Below are positions 8,595 to 16,794 of a stretch of 64,000 bases of DNA, one piece after another. Within the stretch, counting starts at the first letter, position 1; each line of letters opens with the position of its first letter. Source of the DNA: Pseudomonas sp. P7548. GTDB taxonomy: Bacteria; Pseudomonadota; Gammaproteobacteria; Pseudomonadales; Pseudomonadaceae. The DNA lies in contig NZ_JACARO010000002.1 of assembly GCF_013386585.1 (NCBI RefSeq), positions 248,001-312,000 of the forward strand, read 5' to 3'. The notes beneath the pieces were generated by a model. It made no database searches, was not told the DNA's origin, and worked only from the letters and a program-made list of their open reading frames with translations. A program made the translations under genes and the position numbers.

Positions 8595-10019
8595 ATGAAG
8601 TTGTCCATGCCGCGATTCGATCAAGCCCCTGTCTTGGTGGTCGGCGATGTCATGCTCGACCGTTACTGGCATGGCGGTACCTCACGGATTTCCCCTGAGG
8701 CACCGGTACCGGTAGTCAAGGTCGAGCAAATCGAAGACCGTCCAGGTGGCGCTGCCAACGTTGCCCTCAATATTGCCGCCCTCGGCGCGCCGGCCTCCCT
8801 GGTGGGGGTGACCGGCGACGACGAAGCTGCCGACAGCCTGGCCAACAGCCTGCGCGGTGCTGGCGTGCGTGCGTTGTTCCAGCGCATCGCTCACCAGCCG
8901 ACCATCGTCAAGCTGCGGGTGATGAGCCGTCACCAGCAATTGCTGCGTATTGATTTTGAAGAACCCTTCTCCACCGACGCCCTGGCCTTGAGCGGCCAGG
9001 TCGACGAGTTGCTCGAAGGCATCAAGGTGCTGGTGTTGTCCGACTACGGCAAAGGCGCCCTGAAGAACCACCAGGTGCTGATCCAGGCGGCCAAGGCCAA
9101 GGGCATTCCGGTGCTGGCCGATCCCAAGGGCAAGGACTTTTCGATTTATCGGGGCGCCAGCCTGATCACGCCAAACCTCAGTGAGTTCGAAGCCATTGTT
9201 GGCGGCTGTGCCGATGAGCACGAGTTGGTGAGCAAAGGCGCTGCACTGATGGCCGATCTCGACCTGGGCGCGTTGCTGGTGACCCGTGGGGAGCACGGCA
9301 TGACCTTGCTTCGCCCCAATCACCCGGCGATCCATTTGCCGGCCCGTGCCCGTGAAGTGTTCGACGTGACTGGCGCTGGCGATACCGTGATTTCGACCCT
9401 GGCCGCCTCCATCGCCGCCGGTGAAGAATTGCCTCACGCCGTGGCCCTGGCCAACCTGGCGGCGGGCATCGTGGTAGGCAAGCTGGGTACGGCAGCCATC
9501 AGTGCACCTGAGCTGCGCCGGGCGATCCAGCGTTCCGAAGGTTCCGAGCGTGGCGTGCTGGGTATCGAGCAATTGCTGCTGGCGATTGACGATGCCCGCG
9601 CCCACAACGAAACCATCGTGTTCACCAACGGCTGTTTCGACATCCTGCACGCCGGCCACGTGACTTACCTTGAGCAAGCGCGTGCCCAAGGCGATCGCCT
9701 GATCGTCGCGGTCAATGACGACGCCTCGGTCAGTCGTCTCAAGGGCCCGGGCCGTCCGATCAACAGTGTTGATCGGCGCATGGCCGTGCTGGCCGGCCTG
9801 GGTGCCGTGGACTGGGTCATCAGCTTCCCTGAAGGGACGCCTGAAAACCTGCTGGCCCAGGTCAAGCCGGACGTGCTGGTCAAGGGCGGTGATTACTCGG
9901 TCGATCAAGTGGTCGGTGCCGATATCGTCAGCGCCTATGGCGGCAAGGTCAAAGTGCTGGGCCTGGTCGAGAACAGCTCGACCACGGCCATTGTCGAGAA
10001 GATCCGCAACAATGAGTAA
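8595..10019 (+). CDS. hldE: Bifunctional heptose 7-phosphate kinase / heptose 1-phosphate adenylyltransferase
   Basis: A 474-residue two-domain enzyme. Residues 1-318 form a ribokinase-like (PfkB) domain with RPGGAANVALNIAALG near the N-terminus and the catalytic VTGAGDT. Residues 340-474 form a nucleotidyltransferase with FTNGCFDILHAGH, the HxGH active site. It phosphorylates D-glycero-D-manno-heptose 7-phosphate and then adenylates the 1-phosphate, giving the ADP-heptose precursor for LPS inner core. The ATG at 8595 begins MKLSMPRFDQAPVLVVGDVM and gives the usual family length; an upstream extension would run into the REPIN. It overlaps the epimerase gene by 8 bp. Confidence 0.96.
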   Translation: MKLSMPRFDQAPVLVVGDVMLDRYWHGGTSRISPEAPVPVVKVEQIEDRPGGAANVALNIAALGAPASLVGVTGDDEAADSLANSLRGAGVRALFQRIAHQPTIVKLRVMSRHQQLLRIDFEEPFSTDALALSGQVDELLEGIKVLVLSDYGKGALKNHQVLIQAAKAKGIPVLADPKGKDFSIYRGASLITPNLSEFEAIVGGCADEHELVSKGAALMADLDLGALLVTRGEHGMTLLRPNHPAIHLPARAREVFDVTGAGDTVISTLAASIAAGEELPHAVALANLAAGIVVGKLGTAAISAPELRRAIQRSEGSERGVLGIEQLLLAIDDARAHNETIVFTNGCFDILHAGHVTYLEQARAQGDRLIVAVNDDASVSRLKGPGRPINSVDRRMAVLAGLGAVDWVISFPEGTPENLLAQVKPDVLVKGGDYSVDQVVGADIVSAYGGKVKVLGLVENSSTTAIVEKIRNNE

Positions 10020-10947
10020 CGCTGATAAGTGGGTTCTGATCACCGGAGGGGCGGGTTTCATCGGCTCGCACCTGGTGGATGCATTGCTCGCCAGGGGCTA
10101 TAGCGTGCGGGTCCTGGACGACCTGTCCACCGGCAAGCGCAGCAACCTGCCGCTGGACAACCCACAGGTGCAACTGATCGAAGGTGACGTCGCCAACGCT
10201 GAGTTGGTGGCGCAAGCCGCTGTCGGCGCTGCGGCGGTGGTACACCTGGCAGCCGTGGCGTCGGTACAAGCCTCGGTGGATGACCCGGTGAGCACGCACC
10301 AGAGCAATTTTGTCGGCACTTTGAATGTGTGCGAGGCCATGCGCAAGGCGGGTGTGAAGCGCGTGGTATTCGCTTCCAGCGCGGCGGTGTATGGCAACAA
10401 CGGCGAGGGGGCTTCGATTGACGAAGAAACCACCAAGGCACCGTTGACGCCCTATGCTTCCGACAAGTTGGCGGGCGAGCATTACTTTGACTTCTACCGC
10501 CGCCAGCATGGCCTGGAGCCGGTGATTTTCCGCTTCTTCAATATCTTCGGGCCGCGCCAGGATCCGTCGTCGCCGTATTCCGGTGTGATCAGTATCTTCA
10601 GCGAGCGTGTGCAGCAGGGCCTGCCGATTGCCGTGTTCGGCGATGGCGAGCAAACCCGCGATTTCATGTACGTGGAAGACCTGGTCGATGTGCTGGTACA
10701 GGCCATCGAAGCGCCCGAGGCGCCGCTGGGCGCGATCAACGTCGGCTGGAACCGCACCACGACGCTCAAGGACGTGCTGCAGGCCTTGGAAGAGATCGTC
10801 GGCAAGTTGCCGGCGGTGACTTACGGGCCGGCGCGTTCCGGGGATATCCGGCATTCGCGGGCGAATAACCAGCGGTTGCTGGCGAGCTTCACGCTGCCCG
10901 AGCCCACACCCTTGAAGGTTGGCCTCGCCCGCCTGCTCAACCGCTGA
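10012..10947 (+). CDS. NAD-dependent sugar-nucleotide epimerase/dehydratase (GalE-like SDR)
   Basis: A 311-residue extended short-chain dehydrogenase. The Rossmann motif GGAGFIGSH is at residues 12-20, the catalytic Ser lies in FASSAAVYG, and the Tyr-Lys pair is Y148-x3-K152 (YASDK). RFFNIFGPRQDP and the QTRDFMYVEDLVD stretch are typical of UDP-hexose 4-epimerases and related enzymes. The eight-base overlap with hldE suggests translational coupling and a role in supplying a nucleotide sugar for LPS. The exact substrate (UDP-Glc, UDP-GlcNAc or a dTDP-sugar) cannot be decided from sequence. Confidence 0.85.
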   Translation: MSNADKWVLITGGAGFIGSHLVDALLARGYSVRVLDDLSTGKRSNLPLDNPQVQLIEGDVANAELVAQAAVGAAAVVHLAAVASVQASVDDPVSTHQSNFVGTLNVCEAMRKAGVKRVVFASSAAVYGNNGEGASIDEETTKAPLTPYASDKLAGEHYFDFYRRQHGLEPVIFRFFNIFGPRQDPSSPYSGVISIFSERVQQGLPIAVFGDGEQTRDFMYVEDLVDVLVQAIEAPEAPLGAINVGWNRTTTLKDVLQALEEIVGKLPAVTYGPARSGDIRHSRANNQRLLASFTLPEPTPLKVGLARLLNR

Positions 10948-10955
10948 CCCAATCG

Positions 10956-10993
10956 CTGTGGGAGCTGGTTTGTGTGGGAGCTGGCTCCCACAG
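10956..10993. repeat. Short REP palindrome, GAGCTGG type
   Basis: CTGTGGGAGCTGG followed closely by TGTGGGAGCTGGCTCCCACAG. The second part is palindromic and can fold into a hairpin between two convergent genes. It looks like a shortened or decayed REPIN of the R1-like type and may also act as a transcription stop. Confidence 0.7.
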
Positions 10994-11003
10994 TGGTTTT
11001 GCG

Positions 11004-11963
11004 TCAGGTCTTGGCTTTTTTCTTCGGCACGATCTTGCGCAACACGCGCTGCGCCAGGCGCTTGAGCTTCGACTCTTTCTCCGGCTCTGCCAGGCCTTGC
11101 TGCCTGAGCCAATCCTTCCAGCGAATCCGCTCATCACGCACCAACCAACCCTCCTGCTGGGCGAAGCTTTCCGCCAGGTATAGGCCACGCGTGCTCGCTG
11201 GGTAGAGTTGGTCTTTCTTGACGGTGTACAGCTCGGCCAGGGGCTGGCCGTCCTTCAAGGGCATCAGGTACAGGTCCGGACGCTGGCGGTCTAGGCGGGC
11301 CACCAGTTGGTCGCCTTCCAGGCGTTCATCCACATGGAACAGGCTCAAGGATTTGGCTTCCTTGGGCACTTCCAGGCGCAGGTCGTAGATCAACTGCAGC
11401 GACGCCGTGGGCAAGTGCACGTAGGCTCGCGGCCGTTCGATAAGCTGGGTGGTGGCGCAACGCACCGGGCGTGCTGCACCCGACAAGGGGCTCAGGCGAA
11501 ACGGCAGGGCTTCACGGTAATGCAGTGCAGCGGAGTAGGGCGCTGGCAGCCAGGTGTCGTTGAAACGTCCTCCGAGCCAGCCTTCCGGGGTTTCCAGCAA
11601 GCATTCCTCGGCGATTTCCTGGATGGCGGTGTGCAGCGGCAGGTTCAGTTCGTGGGCGGGGACGTAGCCGGAGATCAGCTTGAGCACCACGTCACCACGG
11701 TCTTGGCGGCGCTGGCGCACCAGCACCCAGTAATCCTTGTTTTGCCAGTGCAGGGTCAGGCGTACCGACACCCCCAGGTTGGCCAGCTCCAGGACGAATC
11801 GCTCGGGGTCTGCCACTTCTACCGGCTTGCGCCGTTGCAGGGTCTGGGCAAAGTTGAGCGGCATGCCCACGCTCTGGTAGCTCAGGCCTTCGGGGGTGGC
11901 TTCGACGTGCAGCGGCAGTGTTTTGAAATTGCTGGGGTTTTTTCTTATGAGCGTTCGCGGCAT
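11004..11963 (-). CDS. Protein of unknown function (PA4993-like)
   Basis: A 319-residue soluble protein that I do not recognise as a characterised family. It has no signal peptide, no membrane segment, and no Walker A or B motif, so an ATPase annotation would not be supported. The body is mixed alpha/beta in appearance. The C-terminus is strongly basic (KLKRLAQRVLRKIVPKKKAKT ends the protein). The ATG at 11963 (MPRTLIRKNP) is preceded by AAGGAG at a good distance and is preferred over a start at 12005. It lies 41 bp downstream of the aldo/keto reductase gene and is probably cotranscribed with it and the FAD oxidoreductase, an order also known from P. aeruginosa PA4991-PA4993. Confidence 0.8.
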   Translation of the reverse strand: MPRTLIRKNPSNFKTLPLHVEATPEGLSYQSVGMPLNFAQTLQRRKPVEVADPERFVLELANLGVSVRLTLHWQNKDYWVLVRQRRQDRGDVVLKLISGYVPAHELNLPLHTAIQEIAEECLLETPEGWLGGRFNDTWLPAPYSAALHYREALPFRLSPLSGAARPVRCATTQLIERPRAYVHLPTASLQLIYDLRLEVPKEAKSLSLFHVDERLEGDQLVARLDRQRPDLYLMPLKDGQPLAELYTVKKDQLYPASTRGLYLAESFAQQEGWLVRDERIRWKDWLRQQGLAEPEKESKLKRLAQRVLRKIVPKKKAKT

Positions 11964-12004
11964 GTCGGCTCCTTCTTGCGACGGGGTCGGCCGCGTGGGC
12001 GGCA

Positions 12005-12817
12005 TCAGAGTTGACGAATGACCTGGGCAGCGGTCGCCACGTTATGGGCCAGGTGCAGCGGGTTAATGGTCCCGACAATAGCACTGGCGACGCCCGTTTG
12101 CGCAAACAACAACATGAAACTGGCTCGAATTGGATCCATTCCTGGCTCCAGGCAAACGTGGCCACTGGCCAAGGCCTTTTTCACCAGGATGCCTTTGCCG
12201 TGGGCGGCTGCATAATCAATGACGGCTTTCTCGGCTTGTTCGTTCAAATTGTAGGTGACCATTGCGCAATCACCGCGTTCCAGAGCCTTTACGCCGCCTT
12301 CAACAGTTTTGCCGGAAAAGCCGAAACCACGGATCTTGCCTTCCTTTTTCAGCGCCTCGAGGGTCGGGTAAACCTCACACTCGTTGAGGATGTGCATGTC
12401 ATTGCCGTCGGAATGCACCAGCACCAGGTCGATAAAATCAGTTTCAAGCCGTTTCAAGCTGCGCTCGATCGACATCCGGGTATGGGCCTCGCTGAAGTCG
12501 TGGCTGGACAGCCCCTCTTCGAACTCTTCGCCGACCTTGCTGACGATCACCCAGTCCTTGCGCTGGTCGCGCAGCAGCGGCCCCAGGCGTTCTTCGCTGC
12601 GGCCATAAGCCGGCGCGGTGTCGATCAGGTTGATGCCCAATTCGCGGGCCTGGCGCAGCAGCATCCGCGCCTCGTCGTCGCCCGGTATCTGGAAGCCGCT
12701 GGGGTATTTCACCCCTTGGTCACGGCCCAGCTTCACGGTGCCCAGGCCCAGGGGCGATACCAGCAGGCCAGTGCTGCCCAGGGGGCGATGCAGATCGTGC
12801 AAGGTTGGCAGGGTCAT
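12005..12817 (-). CDS. Aldo/keto reductase family oxidoreductase
   Basis: A 270-residue TIM-barrel oxidoreductase. Family features visible in order are LGLGTVKLGRDQG, NLIDTAPAYGRSEERLG (catalytic Asp and Tyr), VIVSKVGEE (catalytic Lys), DLVLVHSDG (active-site His), GFGFSGKT and a C-terminal AIVGTINPLHL that would bind the NADP phosphate. The substrate is unknown. The gene starts inside the end of the FAD oxidoreductase gene (ATGA, 12814-12817), indicating translational coupling. The protein is shorter than many aldo/keto reductases (about 320 residues) but all catalytic residues are present. Confidence 0.88.
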   Translation of the reverse strand: MTLPTLHDLHRPLGSTGLLVSPLGLGTVKLGRDQGVKYPSGFQIPGDDEARMLLRQARELGINLIDTAPAYGRSEERLGPLLRDQRKDWVIVSKVGEEFEEGLSSHDFSEAHTRMSIERSLKRLETDFIDLVLVHSDGNDMHILNECEVYPTLEALKKEGKIRGFGFSGKTVEGGVKALERGDCAMVTYNLNEQAEKAVIDYAAAHGKGILVKKALASGHVCLEPGMDPIRASFMLLFAQTGVASAIVGTINPLHLAHNVATAAQVIRQL

Positions 12818-13989
12818 GGCAGCAGTTGCTCCCAGGCAGGTACGCCGATGGCGGGTTTTGGCAATTCGGGCAGGGGCTCACGCGTGGCTGGGTGGATGCC
12901 GTCGCGTTCCAGGCTGCTGATCACTCGGTCGGCAAAGTCCGGCGCCAGGGCCAGCTTGGTTGGCCAGCCCACCAACAGGCTGCCCTGCTCAGCGAGGAAG
13001 GCGTTGTCGGGGCGGGTGAGGCCCGATTGCAGGGGTTCGGCGCGGTCGACGCGCAAGGTGGCCCATTGTGTCTGGCTCATGTCGATCCAGGGCAGCAACT
13101 GCGCCAGCTCTTTTTGCGCAGTGGCGATTTGTTCTTCTGGCGTGCGCGCTACGCCGTCAGCCTCGGCAATATCGCCGCCCATGTACCACACCCAGTTGCC
13201 GTCGGCGGCCGGGTGAGTGGTGACGGTGATGCGCGGCTTGGTGCCGCCACCCAGGCAGTGGGCGTACAGCGGTTTCAGGCCGGGGCCCTTGGCGATGATC
13301 ATGTGCAGCGGGCGCGTCTGCATGGCCGGCTGGCTCAGGCCGAGGGCCGTCAACAGCGTTGCCGTGCCGGCGCCGGCACTCAATACGATGCGCTGGGCGC
13401 GGATCTCGCGGCCATCCACCTTCAGGCCCACCAGCGTGTCGTCTTCGAGCAGTGGTTCGATCTGCTGGCCGGCGAGCAAGCCGTCACCGGCCAGGTGCGC
13501 CAGGCGGTCGATCAGGCTGGGCACGTCGATGACCAGTTCCGCCAGGCGATAGACCTTGCCCTTGAAACGGCGGTCCTGCAGGGCCGGGGGCAGGTCGTCG
13601 CCCTTGACCTGGTCGACGCGGCCACGCACGGCCTTGCTGGCGAAGAAACTGGTGAGGTTGCCGGCGAGGGTACCAGGGGACCACAGGTAATGGGCTTCGG
13701 AGAGCAAGCGCACGCCGCTCAGGTCCAGTTCACCCTTGCCCGCCAGGGCTTCGCGCCAGCGGCGCGGCATATCGGCGATGGCTTCGGACGCGCCGGTGAG
13801 GGCGCCGTGCAGGGCGTATTTCGCACCGCCGTGGATGATCCCCTGGGACTTCACGCTTTGCCCGCCACCCAAAGTAGCGCTTTCCACCACCACCGTGGAA
13901 AACCCCTGGCGGCGCAGGCGCGCATTCAGCCAGAGGCCGGCAACCCCGGCGCCGACAATCAGAACGTCGGTGGAAATAACGGATGGCAT
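12814..13989 (-). CDS. FAD-dependent oxidoreductase (DadA/GlpD-like fold)
   Basis: A 391-residue flavoenzyme. The N-terminal dinucleotide fold is GAGVAGLWLNARLRRQG after the strand DVLIVG, followed by an ARLRRQGFSTVVVES strand-turn. GGGQSVKSQGIIHGGAKYAL and the C-terminal SLLVGWPTKLALAPDFAD are consistent with the DAO superfamily. It probably oxidises an amine or hydroxy acid; the substrate is unknown. It heads a three-gene minus-strand unit with the aldo/keto reductase and the unknown protein, so the redox pair may act on one metabolite. Confidence 0.85.
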   Translation of the reverse strand: MPSVISTDVLIVGAGVAGLWLNARLRRQGFSTVVVESATLGGGQSVKSQGIIHGGAKYALHGALTGASEAIADMPRRWREALAGKGELDLSGVRLLSEAHYLWSPGTLAGNLTSFFASKAVRGRVDQVKGDDLPPALQDRRFKGKVYRLAELVIDVPSLIDRLAHLAGDGLLAGQQIEPLLEDDTLVGLKVDGREIRAQRIVLSAGAGTATLLTALGLSQPAMQTRPLHMIIAKGPGLKPLYAHCLGGGTKPRITVTTHPAADGNWVWYMGGDIAEADGVARTPEEQIATAQKELAQLLPWIDMSQTQWATLRVDRAEPLQSGLTRPDNAFLAEQGSLLVGWPTKLALAPDFADRVISSLERDGIHPATREPLPELPKPAIGVPAWEQLLP

Positions 13990-14059
13990 GGGCGACCTCA
14001 GTGTTCAAGACAAGAGGCGCAGTATACAGGGATCGAAATGGGTGGGCGCCCGACGGGTA

Positions 14060-14395
14060 TCAGTGCCCGGCAGTTTTCGAGAATAGCTGGATCACCACCA
14101 CGCCCAGTACGATCAGGCCCATGCCCATGATCGCCGGCGTATCGAGTTTCTGCCCATAGATGAACAGCGCCGCGACACTGACCATCACGATCCCCATCCC
14201 CGCCCAGACCGCGTAGGCCACGCCCACCGGTACAGTGCGCACCACCAGCGTCAGCATCCAGAACGCCACGCCATAACCGACGATGACCAGCAACAGGGGA
14301 ATGGGAGTGCTCCAGCCCTTGATGGCTTTCATCGAAACGGTCGCGATCACTTCCGAGCAGATGGCAATGGCCAGATAGACGTAGGCGGCATTCAT
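14060..14395 (-). CDS. emrE: Small multidrug resistance exporter, EmrE type
   Basis: A 111-residue protein with four transmembrane helices, the hallmark length of the SMR family. The essential membrane Glu is at position 15 in CSEVIATVSMKA (Glu14 in E. coli EmrE), and AYAVWAGMGIV in helix 3 contains the Trp that lines the substrate site. It works as an antiparallel homodimer that exchanges protons for cationic drugs or small metabolites. It corresponds to PA4990. The gene is transcribed away from the LysR regulator at 14496, which may control it. Confidence 0.88.
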   Translation of the reverse strand: MNAAYVYLAIAICSEVIATVSMKAIKGWSTPIPLLLVIVGYGVAFWMLTLVVRTVPVGVAYAVWAGMGIVMVSVAALFIYGQKLDTPAIMGMGLIVLGVVVIQLFSKTAGH

Positions 14396-14495
14396 GGTGG
14401 TAATCCTCGGAGTGGGTTTCTACAGGGTTGGCATTTTAGGGGTTCGACAGATGGGGTAAAGTCATTACCTATCCGAATTAAAGATGGGTTGAGCC

Positions 14496-15386
14496 ATGAG
14501 TGTGCAATGGAACCTGGACCAGATGCGCCTGTTTGTCAGCGTCGCCGAGCAGCGTTCGTTTTCGGCCGTGGCGCGTGGTCAGCGCAAGGCGCAGTCGGCG
14601 GTGAGCAACGCGATTGCCTTGCTGGAAGCGGACTTGGGGTTGACCCTGTTTGAGCGCAGCAGCGGGCGCCAGCCCACGTTGACCGAGGCCGGCAGCGTGT
14701 TGCTGGAGGAGGCACGCGAAGTGTTGCGCCAATGTGAGCGGCTCAATGGTCGGGCACTCTCGCTGACGCGTGGCGAGGAAGCCTTGCTGCGCCTGGCCCA
14801 GGACGAAGCCATGCTGTTCCAGCCGGTGCTCGACAGCCTTGAGGCGTTGGCCGGGCAATACCCGCATTTGGAAGTGCAACTGTCCAGCGCTGCCCAGGGT
14901 GACGTGGCGCGCAAATTGGTGGAGCGCAAGGCTGACCTGGGCCTGTTGTTCTATCACGACCAGATCCCCGAGGCCCTTGAGCGGCGGGTGGTGGGCAGTG
15001 TGGAAATGGTCACGGTCTGTGGCGTGAATCACCCACTGGCGAAAGAGACCTACGTGGATTGCCAACGCCTGGCGCAATTTCGCCAGTTGCTGATGTCGAC
15101 CCAGACCAGCGTCTACCCCGGCAGTGAGGCCGCGAGCCCTCTGGTGTGGCGCGCCGACAGCTTCTACGTACTGGCCGAATGGTTGATGAGCGGCCTGGGC
15201 TGGGCCTGGCTGCCCCGACATATCGTGCAGTACCCGACTTACCAGCAACAGATGGTCGAGCTGGATAGCGAATGGACGCCGCCGGCCCTGGTGGTGGAGC
15301 TGGTGTGGCGCCGCGATGAGCACCTGGGCCCCGCTGCGCGCTTCCTGGCCAAACGTTTTGCTGAGTGCTTGCAGGCGATTGACTGA
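14496..15386 (+). CDS. LysR family transcriptional regulator
   Basis: A 296-residue LysR-type regulator. The N-terminal winged helix-turn-helix is clear: NLDQMRLFVSVAEQRSFSAVARG, QSAVSNAIALLEADLGLTLFER and LTEAGSVLLEEAREVL. Residues about 90-296 form the periplasmic-binding-protein-like effector domain. It is divergent from the emrE-like gene with a gap of about 100 bp that could hold a shared operator; I did not find a convincing T-N11-A box. The effector is unknown. It corresponds to PA4989 by position. Confidence 0.92.
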   Translation: MSVQWNLDQMRLFVSVAEQRSFSAVARGQRKAQSAVSNAIALLEADLGLTLFERSSGRQPTLTEAGSVLLEEAREVLRQCERLNGRALSLTRGEEALLRLAQDEAMLFQPVLDSLEALAGQYPHLEVQLSSAAQGDVARKLVERKADLGLLFYHDQIPEALERRVVGSVEMVTVCGVNHPLAKETYVDCQRLAQFRQLLMSTQTSVYPGSEAASPLVWRADSFYVLAEWLMSGLGWAWLPRHIVQYPTYQQQMVELDSEWTPPALVVELVWRRDEHLGPAARFLAKRFAECLQAID

Positions 15387-15409
15387 AAAAGCCGATAAAC
15401 TCCGCCGCC

Positions 15410-16687
15410 ATGAATAGAACTCTCTACAGCTGTCTGTTTTACCTGGCGCTGCCGTTGGTGGCTTTACGTCTGTGGCTGCGTGCGCGTAAGGCGCCGGCCT
15501 ACGCCAAGCGCGTCGGCGAGCGGTTTTCCTACGGCTTGCCGGTGATGCAGCCGGGCGGGATCTGGGTGCACGCGGTGTCGGTGGGCGAGAGCATCGCCGC
15601 TGCGCCGATGGTGCGCGAGTTGCTGCAGCGCCATCCCACGTTGCCGATCACGGTGACGTGCATGACGCCGACCGGCTCCGAGCGCATCCAGGCGATGTTT
15701 GCCCATGAACCGCGCATCCAGCACTGCTACCTGCCCTATGACGTGCCGTGTGCGGCCAAGCGTTTCCTTGATCGTGTGCAGCCGAAACTGGCGGTAATCG
15801 TGGAAACCGAACTGTGGCCCAACCACATTCACGCCTGTGCCCAGCGCGGAATTCCGGTGGCGCTGGCCAATGCGCGTTTGTCGGCGCGCTCGGCCAAGGG
15901 CTATGGCCGTTTTGCCAAGTTGACCGCGCCGATGCTGGCCGAAATGAGTTTGCTGGCGGTGCAGACGCACACCGAAGCCCAGCGTTTCCTGAGCCTGGGC
16001 GCCCGCCCGGAAACCGTCGAGGTGACCGGTTCGATCAAGTTTGACCTGACCGTTGACCCGCAGTTGCCGGTGCGTGCCGCCGCGTTGCGCGAACAGTGGG
16101 GCGCCAGCGAGCGCCCGGTGTGGATCGCCGCCAGCACCCACGAAGGTGAAGACGAGGTGGTGCTGGCAGCCCATCGCCAGTTACTCGATAGCTACCCAAA
16201 CGCGCTGCTGATTCTGGTGCCGCGTCATCAGGAACGTTTCGGCCCGATGTTCGAGCTGTGCCAGCAGCAAGGGTTTGCCACGGTGCGCCGCTCCAGTGGC
16301 GAGCCGGTCACGCCGCAGACTTCGGTGTTGCTCGGCGACACCATGGGCGAGTTGCTGTTTTTGTATGCGCTGGCCGACAGCGCCTTTGTCGGCGGCAGCC
16401 TGGTGCCCACCGGCGGCCACAACCCGTTGGAACCTGCAGCGCTGGCGCTGCCGGTGATCATGGGGCCGCAGGTGTTCAACTTCCTCGAAATCACCGCGAT
16501 GATGCGCGAGGCCGGGGCGTTGCGTGAGGTGGATGACGCGCAAGGTTTGGCCGAGGCGGTGCGCCAATTGTTCGAGCTGCCGCAGGATGCGCGCAAGATG
16601 GGGCAGGCGGGGCTTGCGGTGATGCAGGCCAACCAGGGCGCGTTAAAGCGCTTGCTGGATGGCCTCGATCGTTTGATCAACCGATAA
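15410..16687 (+). CDS. waaA: 3-deoxy-D-manno-octulosonic acid (Kdo) transferase
   Basis: A 425-residue GT-B transferase with an N-terminal membrane anchor (MNRTLYSCLFYLALPLVALRL region). GIWVHAVSVGESIAAAPMV carries the conserved catalytic Glu, followed by PITVTCMTPTGSERI, VETELWPNHIHACAQRGIP, the ASTHEGEDE motif and GGHNPLEPAA, all typical of WaaA. It transfers Kdo from CMP-Kdo to lipid IVA on the cytoplasmic side of the inner membrane and is normally essential. The length equals that of P. aeruginosa WaaA. The gap from the LysR gene is only 23 bp, so read-through is possible. Confidence 0.96.
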   Translation: MNRTLYSCLFYLALPLVALRLWLRARKAPAYAKRVGERFSYGLPVMQPGGIWVHAVSVGESIAAAPMVRELLQRHPTLPITVTCMTPTGSERIQAMFAHEPRIQHCYLPYDVPCAAKRFLDRVQPKLAVIVETELWPNHIHACAQRGIPVALANARLSARSAKGYGRFAKLTAPMLAEMSLLAVQTHTEAQRFLSLGARPETVEVTGSIKFDLTVDPQLPVRAAALREQWGASERPVWIAASTHEGEDEVVLAAHRQLLDSYPNALLILVPRHQERFGPMFELCQQQGFATVRRSSGEPVTPQTSVLLGDTMGELLFLYALADSAFVGGSLVPTGGHNPLEPAALALPVIMGPQVFNFLEITAMMREAGALREVDDAQGLAEAVRQLFELPQDARKMGQAGLAVMQANQGALKRLLDGLDRLINR

Positions 16688-16690
16688 CGC

Positions 16691-16777
16691 TGTGGGAGCT
16701 GGCTTGCCTGCGATTGCATCACCTCGGTACTTCAGTTGCACCGAGGTGTCTGCATCGCAGGCAAGCCAGCTCCCACA
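16691..16777. repeat. REPIN of the GAGCTGGCTTGCCTGCGAT type
   Basis: The arm beginning TGTGGGAGCTGGCTTGCCTG is repeated in inverse orientation, separated by an inner hairpin (CACCTCGG with CCGAGGTG). It lies between two convergent genes. The same arm occurs at 25172-25260. Confidence 0.9.
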
Positions 16778-16794
16778 CTGGTTTTGTGGTGGGC

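Noticed and set aside
6561..8672. A 703-residue open frame on the minus strand opposite msbA
   Set aside because: It is a shadow of a GC-rich gene: the plus strand encodes a full MsbA with all motifs, while the antisense product is His/Gln/Val-rich with no recognisable domain and no ribosome-binding site.
10956..10993. Palindrome treated as a classical terminator
   Set aside because: It lacks a T-tract and matches the REP head sequence, so it is listed as a repeat.
11004..11963. Annotation of the unknown protein as a metal ABC transporter ATPase
   Set aside because: There is no Walker A, signature or Walker B motif, so I left it as unknown.
16691..16777. Repeated palindromes considered as a CRISPR array
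   Set aside because: Copies are inverted pairs at scattered sites with no regular spacers and no cas genes; they are REPINs.
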